This document shows, piece by piece, positions 29,466 through 40,623 of a stretch of DNA of 64,000 nt. The stretch spans positions 99,619,366 through 99,683,365 of the forward strand of contig NC_090023.1 of NCBI RefSeq assembly GCF_037176765.1. The letters run 5' to 3'. The notes below the pieces were generated by a model, which saw only the letters and a program-made list of their open reading frames with translations, was not told the origin of the DNA and did not search any database. Position 1 is the stretch's first letter. Each line of letters begins with the position of its first letter. Source of the DNA: Anolis sagrei. Taxonomy: Eukaryota; Chordata; Lepidosauria; Squamata; Anolidae. The position numbers were made by a program, and so were the translations under genes.

Positions 29466-29541
29466 ATTTCTGTCTGTTTTTGTTCAAAATGTAATACAAC
29501 TGTCTGGTTGCTCCTGACACGATAAATAAACAAATAAACCA
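29466..29541 (+). mobile_element. Jockey/Vingi-like LINE 3' tail
   Basis: AAAATGTAATACAACTG and GGTTGCTCCTGACACGATAA match the end of the LINE insert at 3580-3636. It abuts the CpG island. Confidence 0.6.
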
Positions 29542-29599
29542 TGACTCATTAGGTGTCGTTTTACAAGATTTTTTGCCTTCTCTGCCCAAGAGTCGGGGG

Positions 29600-29810
29600 T
29601 GGTTCACTAAACCACAAATCCCAGGCTCCTACAGCATTGGGCCATGGCTGTTCACTACCTTCATTCCAGCGCACATCCGTTTTCTCCGCCTCATCACACT
29701 TGGGAATGAATCCACTTTAAATCCGGTTTCTGCCTCTAGTGTGATGAAGTCTTCGTAACCCTTTTGGTACTAAAGACTTCATCACACTAGAGAGTGAATC
29801 CACTTTAGAG
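29600..29810. repeat. MITE-like repeat with 20-bp inverted arms
   Basis: CTCTAGTGTGATGAAGTCTT (29734-29753) and its exact inverse (29773-29792) are separated by 19 bp. GAATCCACTTTA also occurs twice. It is probably the end of a DNA transposon family. Confidence 0.45.
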
Positions 29811-29811
29811 G

Positions 29812-30303
29812 TCAGGAGGTTTAGCACAGCTAGTAAATCATCAGAAATTATAAGATCTAGCAACCAAAAGGTTGCCAGTTCGAAGCCCCGGGTTGGCGTG
29901 AGCTGCCAACTGACAGCCTAGCTGATTGTTTACCTAAGCAATTCGAAAACAGCTTTAGCTGTGATTAGAGAGATTAGGTAGCGCTAAAAGTGGGGGAGGT
30001 GTTTTACAATGCCATAAAGAAAAAAAAGAGGAAGTCCTGACAGCTCTTCATCATAGAGGATAGAGCAACAGCACCCTCTGGACTCCATCCCAGCCTTCCA
30101 TGGCACCAAAAACAGCTGGACACTGAGTGAAACAAACCACCTCCTTCTGTTCTGTCTGTGAATTGTCTATATAAAGCGGCATTGAATATTTGCTGTGTAT
30201 GTGTACTGTGATCTGCCCTGAGTCCCCTTTGGGATGAGAAGGGTGGAATATAAATAAAGTGGTATTATTATTATTATTATTATTGTTATTGTTATTATTA
30301 TTA
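29812..30303 (+). mobile_element. Sauria-type SINE
   Basis: A tRNA-like B box (GGTTGCCAGTTCGAAGC) is followed by a body with GATTAGGTAGCGCTA. The tail is ATTGAATATTTGCTGTGTAT, CTGATCTGCCCTGAGTCCCC, GGAATATAAATAAAG, then (TTA)n at 30265-30300. The tail resembles LINE 3' ends that mobilise Sauria SINEs. Confidence 0.75.
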
Positions 30304-30555
30304 AGATCCAGTTTCTGCCTCCTGCAGAATTCTGGGGCATCATTTCAGGACACAGTGGCTCTTCCGCCAACCCCATATAAGGGATGCAGACACACATATC
30401 AATTGTAATAACGACATGTAAGGGGACACAACATATGAGAACTCTCTCGTGTCTATTTTAGAAATAGTATATGACTTATTGATTTCACATAAACTCAAAA
30501 GGTTTCTTGTTGTATACTCATGACATACCTACATACTGCAGCCGACACACTAGTG
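30304..30555. other. No feature
   Basis: A short intergenic stretch between the SINE and the Penelope-like repeat. Nothing was recognised. Confidence 0.35.
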
Positions 30556-30559
30556 CTTA

Positions 30560-30735
30560 ATGTATTGTCGAAAGCTTTCATGGCCAAAATCACTGGGTTG
30601 CTGTGAGTTTTCCGGGCTGTATGGCCATATGTTCCAGAATCATTCTCTCCTGACATTTCACCCACATCTATAGCAGGTATCCTCAGAGGTTGTGAGGTCT
30701 GCTGGAAACTACGCAAGTGGGGTTTATATATGTTA
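30560..30735 (-). mobile_element. Penelope-like repeat with hammerhead-like core
   Basis: On the minus strand CTCTGAGGA, a stem ACCTGC...GTGGGT and GAAATGTC follow in order. AGAATGATTCTGGAACATAT and AAAACTCACAGCAACCC come next. It is one arm of the family at 601 and 21739. Confidence 0.55.
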
Positions 30736-31423
30736 CTATTCAGACCCTCAGCTTGTGCACGATAATCCTGAAGTCAAAGAATAATTTCCCAAAGTAATTC
30801 TGATACAATTACACTATGTAACAAAACTCAGGGTTGCAAATTACTTTGGCATGGGACAAAAAGGTTTCCAGGAGCTTCTTCACTTCCCTTACATTAATGA
30901 ACTGAATAACTAGCTACCTGCCCTCCTTTCATAATACTCCTTCCAATTTTGCAGACTGAGGCAGCTGCCTCACTCAGCCTAGTAGTTGAGTTGGTCCTGT
31001 TGCAATGTGTATTATCCCATGCCTCCTCTCTTTAGACAAGTTTAGAAATTTAAGTGTAATCTGGCACTGATTTTTTTTCACCTGCCACTAACCTATTGCA
31101 CCACAATGCTATGTCTCAGCATCTCACTACCCTTTGAACACCCTGGTTAATTTATTGTAGTACTACACAACTCCCACCCCCATTACAAGGATCCTGGGTG
31201 AGAGATCAAGGCGAAAGAGTTCGGCAAAGGCTAATCATTTATCTTTATGTCTGAACAAGGAATATAAGAAGCTTCAAGTACCAAGTAATGTTTATATACT
31301 ATGTAACTATGAATAATCCTTCACAGCTAATATTACATACTAGCTAAGAAATAAAAAGTGTCTATTCTTGAGAAAGGCAATAGAGAATTGGGAATTTTAA
31401 AATGCTGCTTCCTATTGACTGAC
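30736..31423. other. Intergenic, no feature
   Basis: No exon, repeat family or regulatory site was recognised in this stretch. Confidence 0.35.
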
Positions 31424-32222
31424 TAGCTGTCCCCTGCCACGCGTTGCTGTGGCCCAGTCTGTTGATCTGAAAAATGAAGTAATGAGAAAGTGTTGGTTTC
31501 TAATATATGTAATTTCTTTCTGCTTGTAAGTAAACAGTATTTCTTGCTCTTTCTTTGTCAGTGTTGATGTGGAGAGTGTCTGGTTTGCCCACCCTGGAAC
31601 ATGCAACATATCATTGTCCTTCTTTAAGGGTCCCTTACAAATCTATGATACTATATGTGTGTGTGTGAATCCTATCTATCTCTCTCTATGGCTGGATGGC
31701 TCTTTGCAAGAGGACTTTGATTATGTTTTCTTGCCCTCGTGAAGGGAGTTGGATTGGATGGCTCAAGTATTTTCTGTTGCTCATGGGGGTTCTGTGTGGG
31801 AAGTTTGCCCCGATTCTGTTGTTCTATTGATTGTATTGTATTGTATGCTCTTTGTATTGTATTGTATTGATTGTATTGTATTGATGCTCTTTGATTGTAA
31901 GTGAACGTTGAATGCCAGTAACTACAACTCCCAAATGTCAAGGTCTATTTCCCCCAAACTCCATTTGTTCATATTTGGGCGTACTGAGTGCTTGTGCCAA
32001 GTTTGGTCCAGATCCATCATTGTTTGAATCCACAGTGCTCTCTGGTAGGTGAACTTCAACTCCAAAACCCAAGGCCAATGTCCACCAAACCCTTCCAGTA
32101 TTTGCTGTTGGTCATGGGAGTTCTGTGTGCCAAGTTTGGTTCAATTCCATTGTCGATGGGAGTTCAGAATGCTCTTTGATTGTAGGTGAACTATAAATTC
32201 CAGCAACTACAACTCCCAAAAC
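31424..32222 (-). mobile_element. Helitron, non-autonomous
   Basis: The 3' end appears at the low side: CTAG, then CTGTCCCCTGCCACGCGTTG, the inverted terminal hairpin (GCCACAGCAACGCGTGGC on the minus strand). The body has repeated units TTCTGTGTGCCAAGTTTGGT and GAACTACAACTCCC. A (TTGTA)n tract lies near 31830-31890. The 5' side is replaced or truncated at the SINE. Confidence 0.65.
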
Positions 32223-32455
32223 TCTTGTGCTGGCAGGACTGCTGACCAAAGGTTGGCGGTTCAAATCTGCGGAGCAGGGTGAGCTCCTGTCTGTCAGCTC
32301 CAGCTTCTCATGTGGGGGCACAAGAGAAGCCTCCCACAGGATGGTAAAACATCCGGGCATCCCCGGGCAACGTCCTTGCAGATGGTCAATTCTCTCACAC
32401 CAGAAGCGACTTGGCAGTTTCTAAAGTTGCTTGTGACACACACACACACAAAAGA
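32223..32455 (+). mobile_element. tRNA-type SINE inserted at the Helitron edge
   Basis: CTTGTGCTGGCAGGACTGCT and GGTTGGCGGTTCAAATC form the head. GTCAATTCTCTCACACCAG and AAGTTGCTTGTGACACACAC form the end. The 5' tip is missing. Confidence 0.7.
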
Positions 32456-32669
32456 ATCCTATTGCAGTTTGACTCAACTTCCATGATTTTACCTCTAACA
32501 CCGAGATCATAGGATGGTAGATTGCTATAATCTGAAATGTTGGAAGGGACTACAGGGCCATCTAGTTTGACCCTGTCATGCAGGAATACATACAACTAAA
32601 ACACTCATGAAAGATGACCACACAACCTCTTTCTAAAGACTGCTAAAGGAGGGTTTATATGGCTCTAGA

Positions 32670-32905
32670 GAAGGCATGGGCAAACTTCACCCTCTAGGTG
32701 CTTTGGATTTTAACTCCCACAATTCCTAACAGTCAGTAGGGGGTTATACGGGTTAAAAATTTGGGATGGGTTAGAGCCTGTCCATAATGCGTGTATTCCA
32801 AGCGTATTTGTTGTTATGTACCTTCAAAACATTTCTGACTTATGAAAACCATAAGGCAAACCTATTATGGGTATTATTTCTTGGCATGATTTATTCATAA
32901 GAGGT
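32670..32905. repeat. hAT-like MITE half and antisense tRNA SINE piece
   Basis: GGCATGGGCAAACTTCACCC and AACTCCCACAATTCCTAACA are one arm of a common MITE. GTTATGTACCTTCAAAACAT...ACTTATG at 32812-32845 is the antisense SINE tail. Confidence 0.5.
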
Positions 32906-32944
32906 TTTCTGTTGGTTCAAGACTGAGAAAATTACTTCTTGGGC

Positions 32945-33440
32945 TGGGCAACCATGGAAAAATTTGTTTCTAAACTCGATTCGTTTTTAGGGGGGGGGGG
33001 TTGCGTTTCGTTTTTTAAAAGAATTCAGAAATTTTTCTTTAAAAAAGTTCGATATTTACGAAATTTCGGAAATTATGAAACAATAACGAATCGATTCATT
33101 AATGGCGGACACGATTGCGCAATACGCTAAAAAACCCTCCAAATGGGACAGGGGCAACTTCTGAAGCTTCCCTCTCCCTCTGTTGTTGACTGTTGGTGTG
33201 ATAATTTATTTTTTATCACTGATAAAACAAACAACAACCATAACACTTGCACCAGACATACGGAAATAATAACGAAATAATAACGAAATAATAACGAAAC
33301 AATTACGAAACAATTACGAAATAAATTTTAAAAATTCGTTTCGATTTTTAGTTACTCCTGAATGGTTCAATATCGCTTCGTTATAAAAAAAATAACGAAT
33401 TAATAACAAATTACGAAATTAACGAACTAAACCGCCCAGC
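32945..33440. mobile_element. TIR element rich in TTCGTAA/ACGAA motifs
   Basis: It runs from GGGCTGGGC to GCCCAGCCC. The interior is AT-rich yet dense in TCG/CGA (ATAACGAAATAATAACGAAA, ACGAAATTAACGAACT). The two ends are loosely inverted. It is probably a non-autonomous DNA transposon; the superfamily is unknown and the target duplication is ambiguous. Confidence 0.5.
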
Positions 33441-33446
33441 CCTAGT

Positions 33447-33927
33447 TTCTTCCCTTTGTGGGGAACTGAACTCGAGTCATAGTCCAGTGCTGAAGCTTCT
33501 GCTAACTTTTCACACATCACTTGTGAAAAAAACTGTACATGATGGAAGAAGTCCTTCCGGAACACCAAATTTCAATAAAGGTATCATACATGTATAAAAG
33601 CTTTCATGATTCTCAATTTTTTCGGGCCTCTGAATCTTACTCTTCCATGTAATCTCTACTTCCACATTTCTGTACACGCCTATGAGCCACTGCCATAACC
33701 TTGGCTGCATCGTCCCACACATTCTTACTATGGGAATTTTATGAATCTTGCAAAGATTAAGAAAAATACTCAGCTGTAACAAACCAAGAGTTGGTTTTGC
33801 ACCCTTCCCCAATATACCCTTCAAAAGATCACAAGGAAGAAGTACAGTTAGCAGTTTCATAATTTAATGAAAAAGGTACTGTAAAAGGCAGACGTCTGAA
33901 AAAGACAGTCCATTTTTGAAATTTTGA

Positions 33928-33958
<31 letters not shown>

Positions 33959-36008
33959 TTCAAATTTATATTAATATAAAGCAAAACAAGATAACAAATT
34001 GGGTTAAGAGGTAATACTTCAAAGTTAGCCACTGAACACATTGTAAAATCTAGCAAATATACTTTGGAGACAGATACTTGGAAGCTATGTAGCCAAAGGT
34101 TCCTTCATGTATCTATTAAAATCATGTAAAACTAACAAAATAAAAACACCATTGCCTCAATTATTTTAGTTGTCATTGTTAAGTCAGCAAATCTTGCTGA
34201 AGCACCATTTTTTCACCATTTAATTAATCATATCACTGAATATAAAAACATGATTGTGTTTTCTGACCAATGATGTAATTGTTCCCAAATTCAACTGCAT
34301 CTAATTTCATGACCAAAAAAAGTGTTAATAATAAATACGTTAAAAAAGAGAACTAGAACCAATGTATTGGATAGATAATGATCAGCACCATTCTGAATGG
34401 CTCACAACTTAAAAGGCAAACCATTTTTTTCAACCAACTTTTAGAAAAACTTTTTTTAAAACTACGGTATATTTACACTGAAGAAAATGTCTTAAAAATA
34501 AATCTCTTCCAAAAAAGACAAAATATTAAAAGAGTAAACAAAGTAAACTTCGAGAGTGCCTAAAGAGAAGAATTGTCCTTTTCAAAATATCCTTCCAAAT
34601 TTTCTTAATCAAGAATTTATTCTTTCCAGATAAATGCAACAATTAAGGCTTTTAGGAAAACATCTTACTCTTGTTCTTTGTGATACATTATCCATTAGAT
34701 TTCAAATTTACCTCATTAACTTTTACTTCCTATTATGCACTTAATTAACAAAGAAAACCGTGATGATTCTATCAGTGAATTGTTCTTTTGGGGTAAACTG
34801 TTTTAAGAAAAAAAAGACATGTGTCGCAATGAACAAACGTGTGACTTCCATGAGGCTGGTGTGTGTTTGTGTCTTAAAACGACTATTAGAAAGAATGTTT
34901 TTTAATCTAGTTAAACCATAAAGTGGCCCAAACAGTTTCCAAACTCTTTAGCAATAAAAATATTCCATTTTAGCATTTTTCACTGTTTAAGCTTGGAAAG
35001 CAATACAAATACTCTTATAACGATTTTTCAAATTTTGGCTCAGAAATCTCATGAAATATTTGCTTGCTGAAGGGGGTGGCGGGGAATATGGATGGTTTTG
35101 GGGGTCTAAGGTTTTTAAAAGCCTTCTGAGTTTACAAGGGAGACTCTAGCATCACCGGTGATTGCCTGAATATGTTAAAAGAGGTTAAGCACATCTAGTA
35201 TGAAACATTATGCACATATCAACTGTATGCACTGGCTGGGTGGGTAAAATATTTTACAAGTGCAACCCACAACAAGCCTTTATGTACACAAAGATTTAAA
35301 AACAACTTAGAATTTGCAGAATGAAAGACTTATTTACAGAACAAATCAAACTGCTACAGTGAAGAGAAAGACCCTTAATGATGGGAGTAATATAGAGGTC
35401 TCTGTGTTTGGCATCATTGACTATGAAGTTTGTAAACCTTTCTCGGCAATTCAGGAGAAAATATTATTTATCCCCAAGTTTATTTTGAGGCAAGTCCCAC
35501 TGAGTTAAAATAGGTTGTACTTCCAAGTTATTTTGGATCAAAGGCTTCCTTCTAAAATTGCTTGAGAACATGATTTCTGCCTAGTAGTAATATACCTCCC
35601 ATTTAAAAAAAAAAACCTTGAGAAGACTGGTACAATCTCCCCACAAAACAAGGGTTTGCTTAAGTATTTTAATGAGATGAGATTCTGTTGTAGCTGCAAC
35701 TGTCTCATCCTTTTCTTGCAGATTGTCAGAAAATGATAGAATGGCTTTCTTTTTGTTCACCAGGACAATCCCGATGTATTACATTCTGTAAAGGGTAGCA
35801 AGGATACAAAACAATTTCTGGAAGGGACAAAGACTTATAGCACCTTAGGAAATCCCAATCCTCACCAAAAACCAAACTCATTAACTGTTTGGGTGGAATA
35901 ACAGCTCGGTCGTTTGCTTAAGGGCCCTATGCTGAAACCTGCAGATATCCAGGACTCGTGTCTCTCCTCCTGGACACACAAAGGCCAAGTTATTCCTGTG
36001 GCATATCA
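33447..36008 (-). other. Probable JADE3 3' UTR and downstream
   Basis: About 2.5 kb follow the JADE3 stop with little recognised repeat content, which suggests a long 3' UTR. AATAAA hexamers on the minus strand occur at 35479-35484 and 34616-34621, and ATTAAA at 33863-33868. I cannot tell which is used. A (TA)n tract lies at 33931-33959. Confidence 0.45.
33931..33959. repeat. (TA)n microsatellite
   Basis: About 14 TA units follow ATACATATATAT, in the likely JADE3 3' UTR or flank. Confidence 0.85.
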
Positions 36009-36907
36009 TCACCTTTGCACAGATCTGTGTGAAACCATATTTCTTTTATTTCTACTGTGACAGTCTCTATTTAAGTCTCTACTTGGGCTTGCTCTCTCTG
36101 AGCTGCTTTTCCGAAGTCTCATCTGTCCCTTGTTCTCATCGCTCTCTGCTTCGGAGTCGCTGAGCTCCACATCGGGGCAATACCCATCATTGTCCTGGTA
36201 TGGGGCACTCCCCACCTGGTACTCCAGGGTCGGCCTGCCCCACGAACGCTCCCTCATGGAGAACCTCCTCAAGGGCTTTTCGCAACACCTGAGATCTTCT
36301 GTGGTCCTCACCAAGCTCTTGGTGGCTTCTTTGAAGGACCTGCTAAAGTGTTCCATGTTGGATTTCTTGAAGCTGCTCTGGCTGGCCAAGTGGGCAGACA
36401 GAACAGGCTGTTGCTGCTCGTAGGTTGTTTGGCTAGAGCTGTCTCGCTGAGCGATGTCTCCAACTCTTCTTATCACGCCATTCGATTTGGCTTGTTTGGA
36501 GCTCTGTTGGATTTTCCCGTTCCCAATGGAAGATTGTCCATGCAGTGCGGCTTGAAGTGCTAAGGGTTTGCCAGAGAGCTGCCTATGATGGAGGCCTGCT
36601 GAATTTGCAGGCTCAGAGTCCTTCGTTCCATTCCTGGACTTCCCAATCCCGCCCAGTACACCATTACTTCTATTTTCGTGATGAAACTTGGAGCAGGATT
36701 TCACATTTGAAGCAAAAGTGTCCTTGGAGAGTGGGGCACCCTTTTTGCTGTGGAAGTTGGCATTGCTGTCAGAAGAAAGCAGTTTGTTCCCAGGTTTCAA
36801 GTTATTTTTGCAATCTCCCAGTGCTGATTTTGGCATCTTTAGCTTCAAGGTAATTCTAGGAGGCGGATAAAACAGTGTGTTCTCTAGTGCAGTTGTCAGA
36901 GAATGGC
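36009..36907 (-). CDS. JADE3 exon 10 (last)
   Basis: The acceptor is TTCTTTCTTAG. The exon encodes residues 524-822 from [18 protein letters not shown] to SHRSVQR and TGA. It is the low-complexity Ser/Lys-rich tail, with conserved [21 protein letters not shown] and [19 protein letters not shown] blocks. Confidence 0.96.
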
Positions 36908-39900
36908 CTAAGAAAGAAAAAGAGACATGGGCCGGGAGGAGAAAAAAGACATACTTTAGAGGAAAATTCATTATGCAAATCTATGATATGCAAAGTATAC
37001 ATTATGGACCATCTTTATTTAGCAACCTTCATTACCAAATAGTGCCCAGCTTACTTGTTCAAACGTATCTCCCTCTATGATCCACCACAGAGGATAGGAT
37101 TATCAGAGGAGGCCCTGCTCTCGGTCCCATCCCTCTCGTAAGCGCGACAGGTGGGGACAAGAGACAGGGCTTTCTGAGTGATGGCCCCTCATCTATGGAA
37201 CTCCCTCCCCAGTGAAATTAGATCGACTTCAGAAAAAATTAAAAACACTGCTCTGGGATCAGTCTTTTGGTCTATAATGGGAGCAATGTAATAAGAGATT
37301 ATGAATTAATGACAACCCGGACTGGCCCTGGAATATGACTTATTATGTTTTGGCCTATAACTCCCAGAAATCCCAGCCAGTTTACCAACTGTGAGGATTT
37401 GTGGGAGTTGAAGGCCAATACATCTGGGGACCCACAGGTTGTGAACCACTGGTTTAGATGGAGGAGCAGAGAGAGAAAGAAATGTAGAAATAAAAAGAGA
37501 AAACATGGGGAGCCTCCTCACTATTGGGGTACAACTCTCAAGATATTGCTCTCTGTTCTCATTCTTGTTCTAAAAGGTAAAGGTTTTCCATTGACATAAA
37601 GTCTACTCATGTCTGACTTTGGGGGGTGGTTCTCATCTCCATTTCTAAGCCAAAGAGCTGGTGTTGTCCAAAGGCACCTCCATGGTCATGTGGCTGGCAT
37701 GACTGCATGGAGCACCATTGCCTTCCTGCCAAAGTGGGTACCTATTGATCTACTCAAATTTTGCATGTTTTTGAACTGCTAGGTTGTCAGAAGCTGGGGC
37801 TAACAGTGGGAGCTCACCCCTTTCGGTCAACTTCAGCAACTCAGCGGTTTAACCCACTGCGTCACCAGGGGCTCCACCATTCTTGTTCTGGCTTATTCTA
37901 ATTAATGAAGTAATAGATTCATTGCAAAGTTTTAAAAAGCAACAAAAATAAATAAATATCTTGCTTTACCTTAAAAATTAATACACATATTTGTTTATTA
38001 CAGACTACAGCCCATTCCATTGTACATAAAGCATTATTCAGATTATCAGGATACATATGGCTTTTTGAAGTTGCCAAATGTAGAAGTGAGATAGATGGGA
38101 AAGTATCAAAAGCACTACAGACAATAGATGAAGTGCAGATAGCACAAACAGACGGCATAATTAACAATGCTAATTTAGAGAACCGTTTGTCTGTGGATCA
38201 TGATGCCGTATTTAATCAAGTGTTCAGAAACATATGTGACAGTGAAAAACAGTTTTTTAAAAATAGAAGTCACAATTATGAGAGGAAAAATGCTTTTTAA
38301 AAAGACTCTAGGGAATATCACATCACAATAGACAATTATCTTATATCTCATGCATTCATTACCTGCAGCAATTTCCTGATTAATGAGCTGGACTTGCAAA
38401 TTGAAAACTTGCTCGTGAGCTTTACTGTGAGAAAGCTTTAACTTCTCTCTTCTGCTTACCATGTAGCAAAGATTTCTTACCTACAGAGAAAAATAAGAAA
38501 AGTCCCATACAGTCAAATGCTTAACAGATTTTCAGAATTATAACTCTGAGAGAACTTACAATCAAAAATCACAAGGTTCCCCAGAAGATGCAGAGTTCTA
38601 ATTATTTAGGAACACTGAATCAAACTTCCATAATCAGATTCAAATCCTAAATCAAAAAAATCAAACCAATGGTACACAAATATTAATTTTTCATCCTGGA
38701 CTTCAGAAATACTAGATAATCACCGGTCACATAACCAAATGGAGGGTTATGACCTGTTAGAATCATAACCTATTGGATTATGACCCATTGGGAAAACCAT
38801 AGTCTTTATATCTTTTAAGAAAAGAAATGGTGTCTACAAGTATTTATGCTTGGCAGTTGGTTTTCAGCTGTAGATTTCCAGGTGACTCTGAACTAATAGG
38901 AACAGGGAACATGCCAATGCACAATACGTATATAGCAGATCTTCAGAAGTGTTCTTGAGGTTGTGGGAGGGGCTGCAGACCATGTGACCAGATCAAGGAC
39001 CATTAAGAACAGGGTCAAAAGATGACAGTTGATGGATGACAGTTGGAAGTAGACAGTTATAAAGGAGAGTTGTACAGAGCGTATAGTGTTGAAGAGATTG
39101 ATTTAGTGTTCAAAAAACATCTACTCTCCCATAAATATCTCTCAGTAGACAAAAAAAATCAAGCAGACATCTTTAAAATAACATATGGTTGTTTACTCAC
39201 AACATCATGCATTTAATATATGGGCACACTTCTTGTTAGTTTAAACTTCAAGACGTTTCGGTTTGTGTCTAACTTTCAATCTTCATCAGTCTCTTAAACC
39301 ATACAGCTCTGTACAACTCTCCTTTTTAACTGTCTACTTCCAACTGTCATCTTCAACTGTCAACTTTTAACTGTGTTGTAAATAGTCCCCGATCTGGCCA
39401 CAACCTCAAGAACATAGAGCTAAGAAAAACAGCACACCAAAGAACACATACACACTTCAGCACTGAAACAGCACATTATATACAGCCAAATCATCAAAGT
39501 GAGGAGGTTTGAGAAGGTTGCCTATTCCCAACAGTAAAAAAATATTATTTCTATGAGTTTAAAAATAAGAAGAAAAATAGCGTATAGATCCAGAGTATTA
39601 CACCGGGACTGTGGCGCAGCTGTCTGAGTGTCAGCTGCATTAAGATCACTTCTGACCACAAGTGGTCATGAGTTCAAAGCCAGAACGGGTCAGGAGTGAG
39701 CTTCCAACCAATTTTGTAGCTTGTTGTTGACCTTTGCAACCCGAAAGACAGTTGCATCTGTCAAGTAGGAAAATTATGTACCACCTATGTGTGAGGAGGC
39801 TAATTTAACAACATTTACGATACCATAAAAAAGACTCCAGGAAAGCACTCCAGCAAAAGCATGCAGGGAATGCGGAAGTACTTCATGAGCGTTGCAGATA

Positions 39901-40583
39901 GACGATAAAAGCAACAGCTCCCCTGGCAGCCAGAAAAAGTTAAATAGACTCTAACTGTTTGTCTATATCTGTTGTGTGTCTTTGGCATTGAATGTTTGCC
40001 ATATATGTATACATTGTAATCCACCCTGAGTCCCCTGCGGAATATAAATGCTGTAAATAAATAAATAATAATACTATAATGAACTCAAAGATCACGCAAT
40101 TATAAAAAGGTATCTTTGTGTCTTAATTGATTTGACATAGATTTTTGCCTTCTAGAAGTCATTTAAATCTACATAAACTTTTTAGACATCCTACAGGTAT
40201 CATCATCCTAAATTGTTGTCCTTTTCAAGCATCCACCTGAAAAATATTCTCTTGAGTATTTCAAAAATGCACAATGAAAATGTCATGAGGCTACTGGCTT
40301 CCAAGGTTAGGCCAGTCTCTCCCATAGTTTAATGGTGGCAAGCTGCTAAAGCCTTAACTTCATTACTTACTTATTTTACTTCCTTACTTGCTTAACTTCA
40401 TAATTGGGGTAGAACAACAGGAACAAACTTGATAGACCTTATATTCCTTCCTTCCTATCAATAGGTTATGTTTAAGGGACAACTGCTATATTCCACCCAG
40501 AACAGTAAAAATTTATTTATTTATTTATTTATTTGCGAAATTTATATCCTGCTCTACTCACCCCGAAAGGGACTCAGAGTGAC

Positions 40584-40623
<40 letters not shown>

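Noticed and set aside
28917-29542. Several 74-137 aa open frames in the CpG island
   Set aside because: They exist in overlapping frames on both strands, are Arg/Pro/Ser-rich and low-complexity, and match no family I know. GC-rich sequence makes such frames by chance.
36130-36870. Plus-strand open frames of 60-102 aa
   Set aside because: They are shadows of JADE3 exon 10 on the opposite strand.
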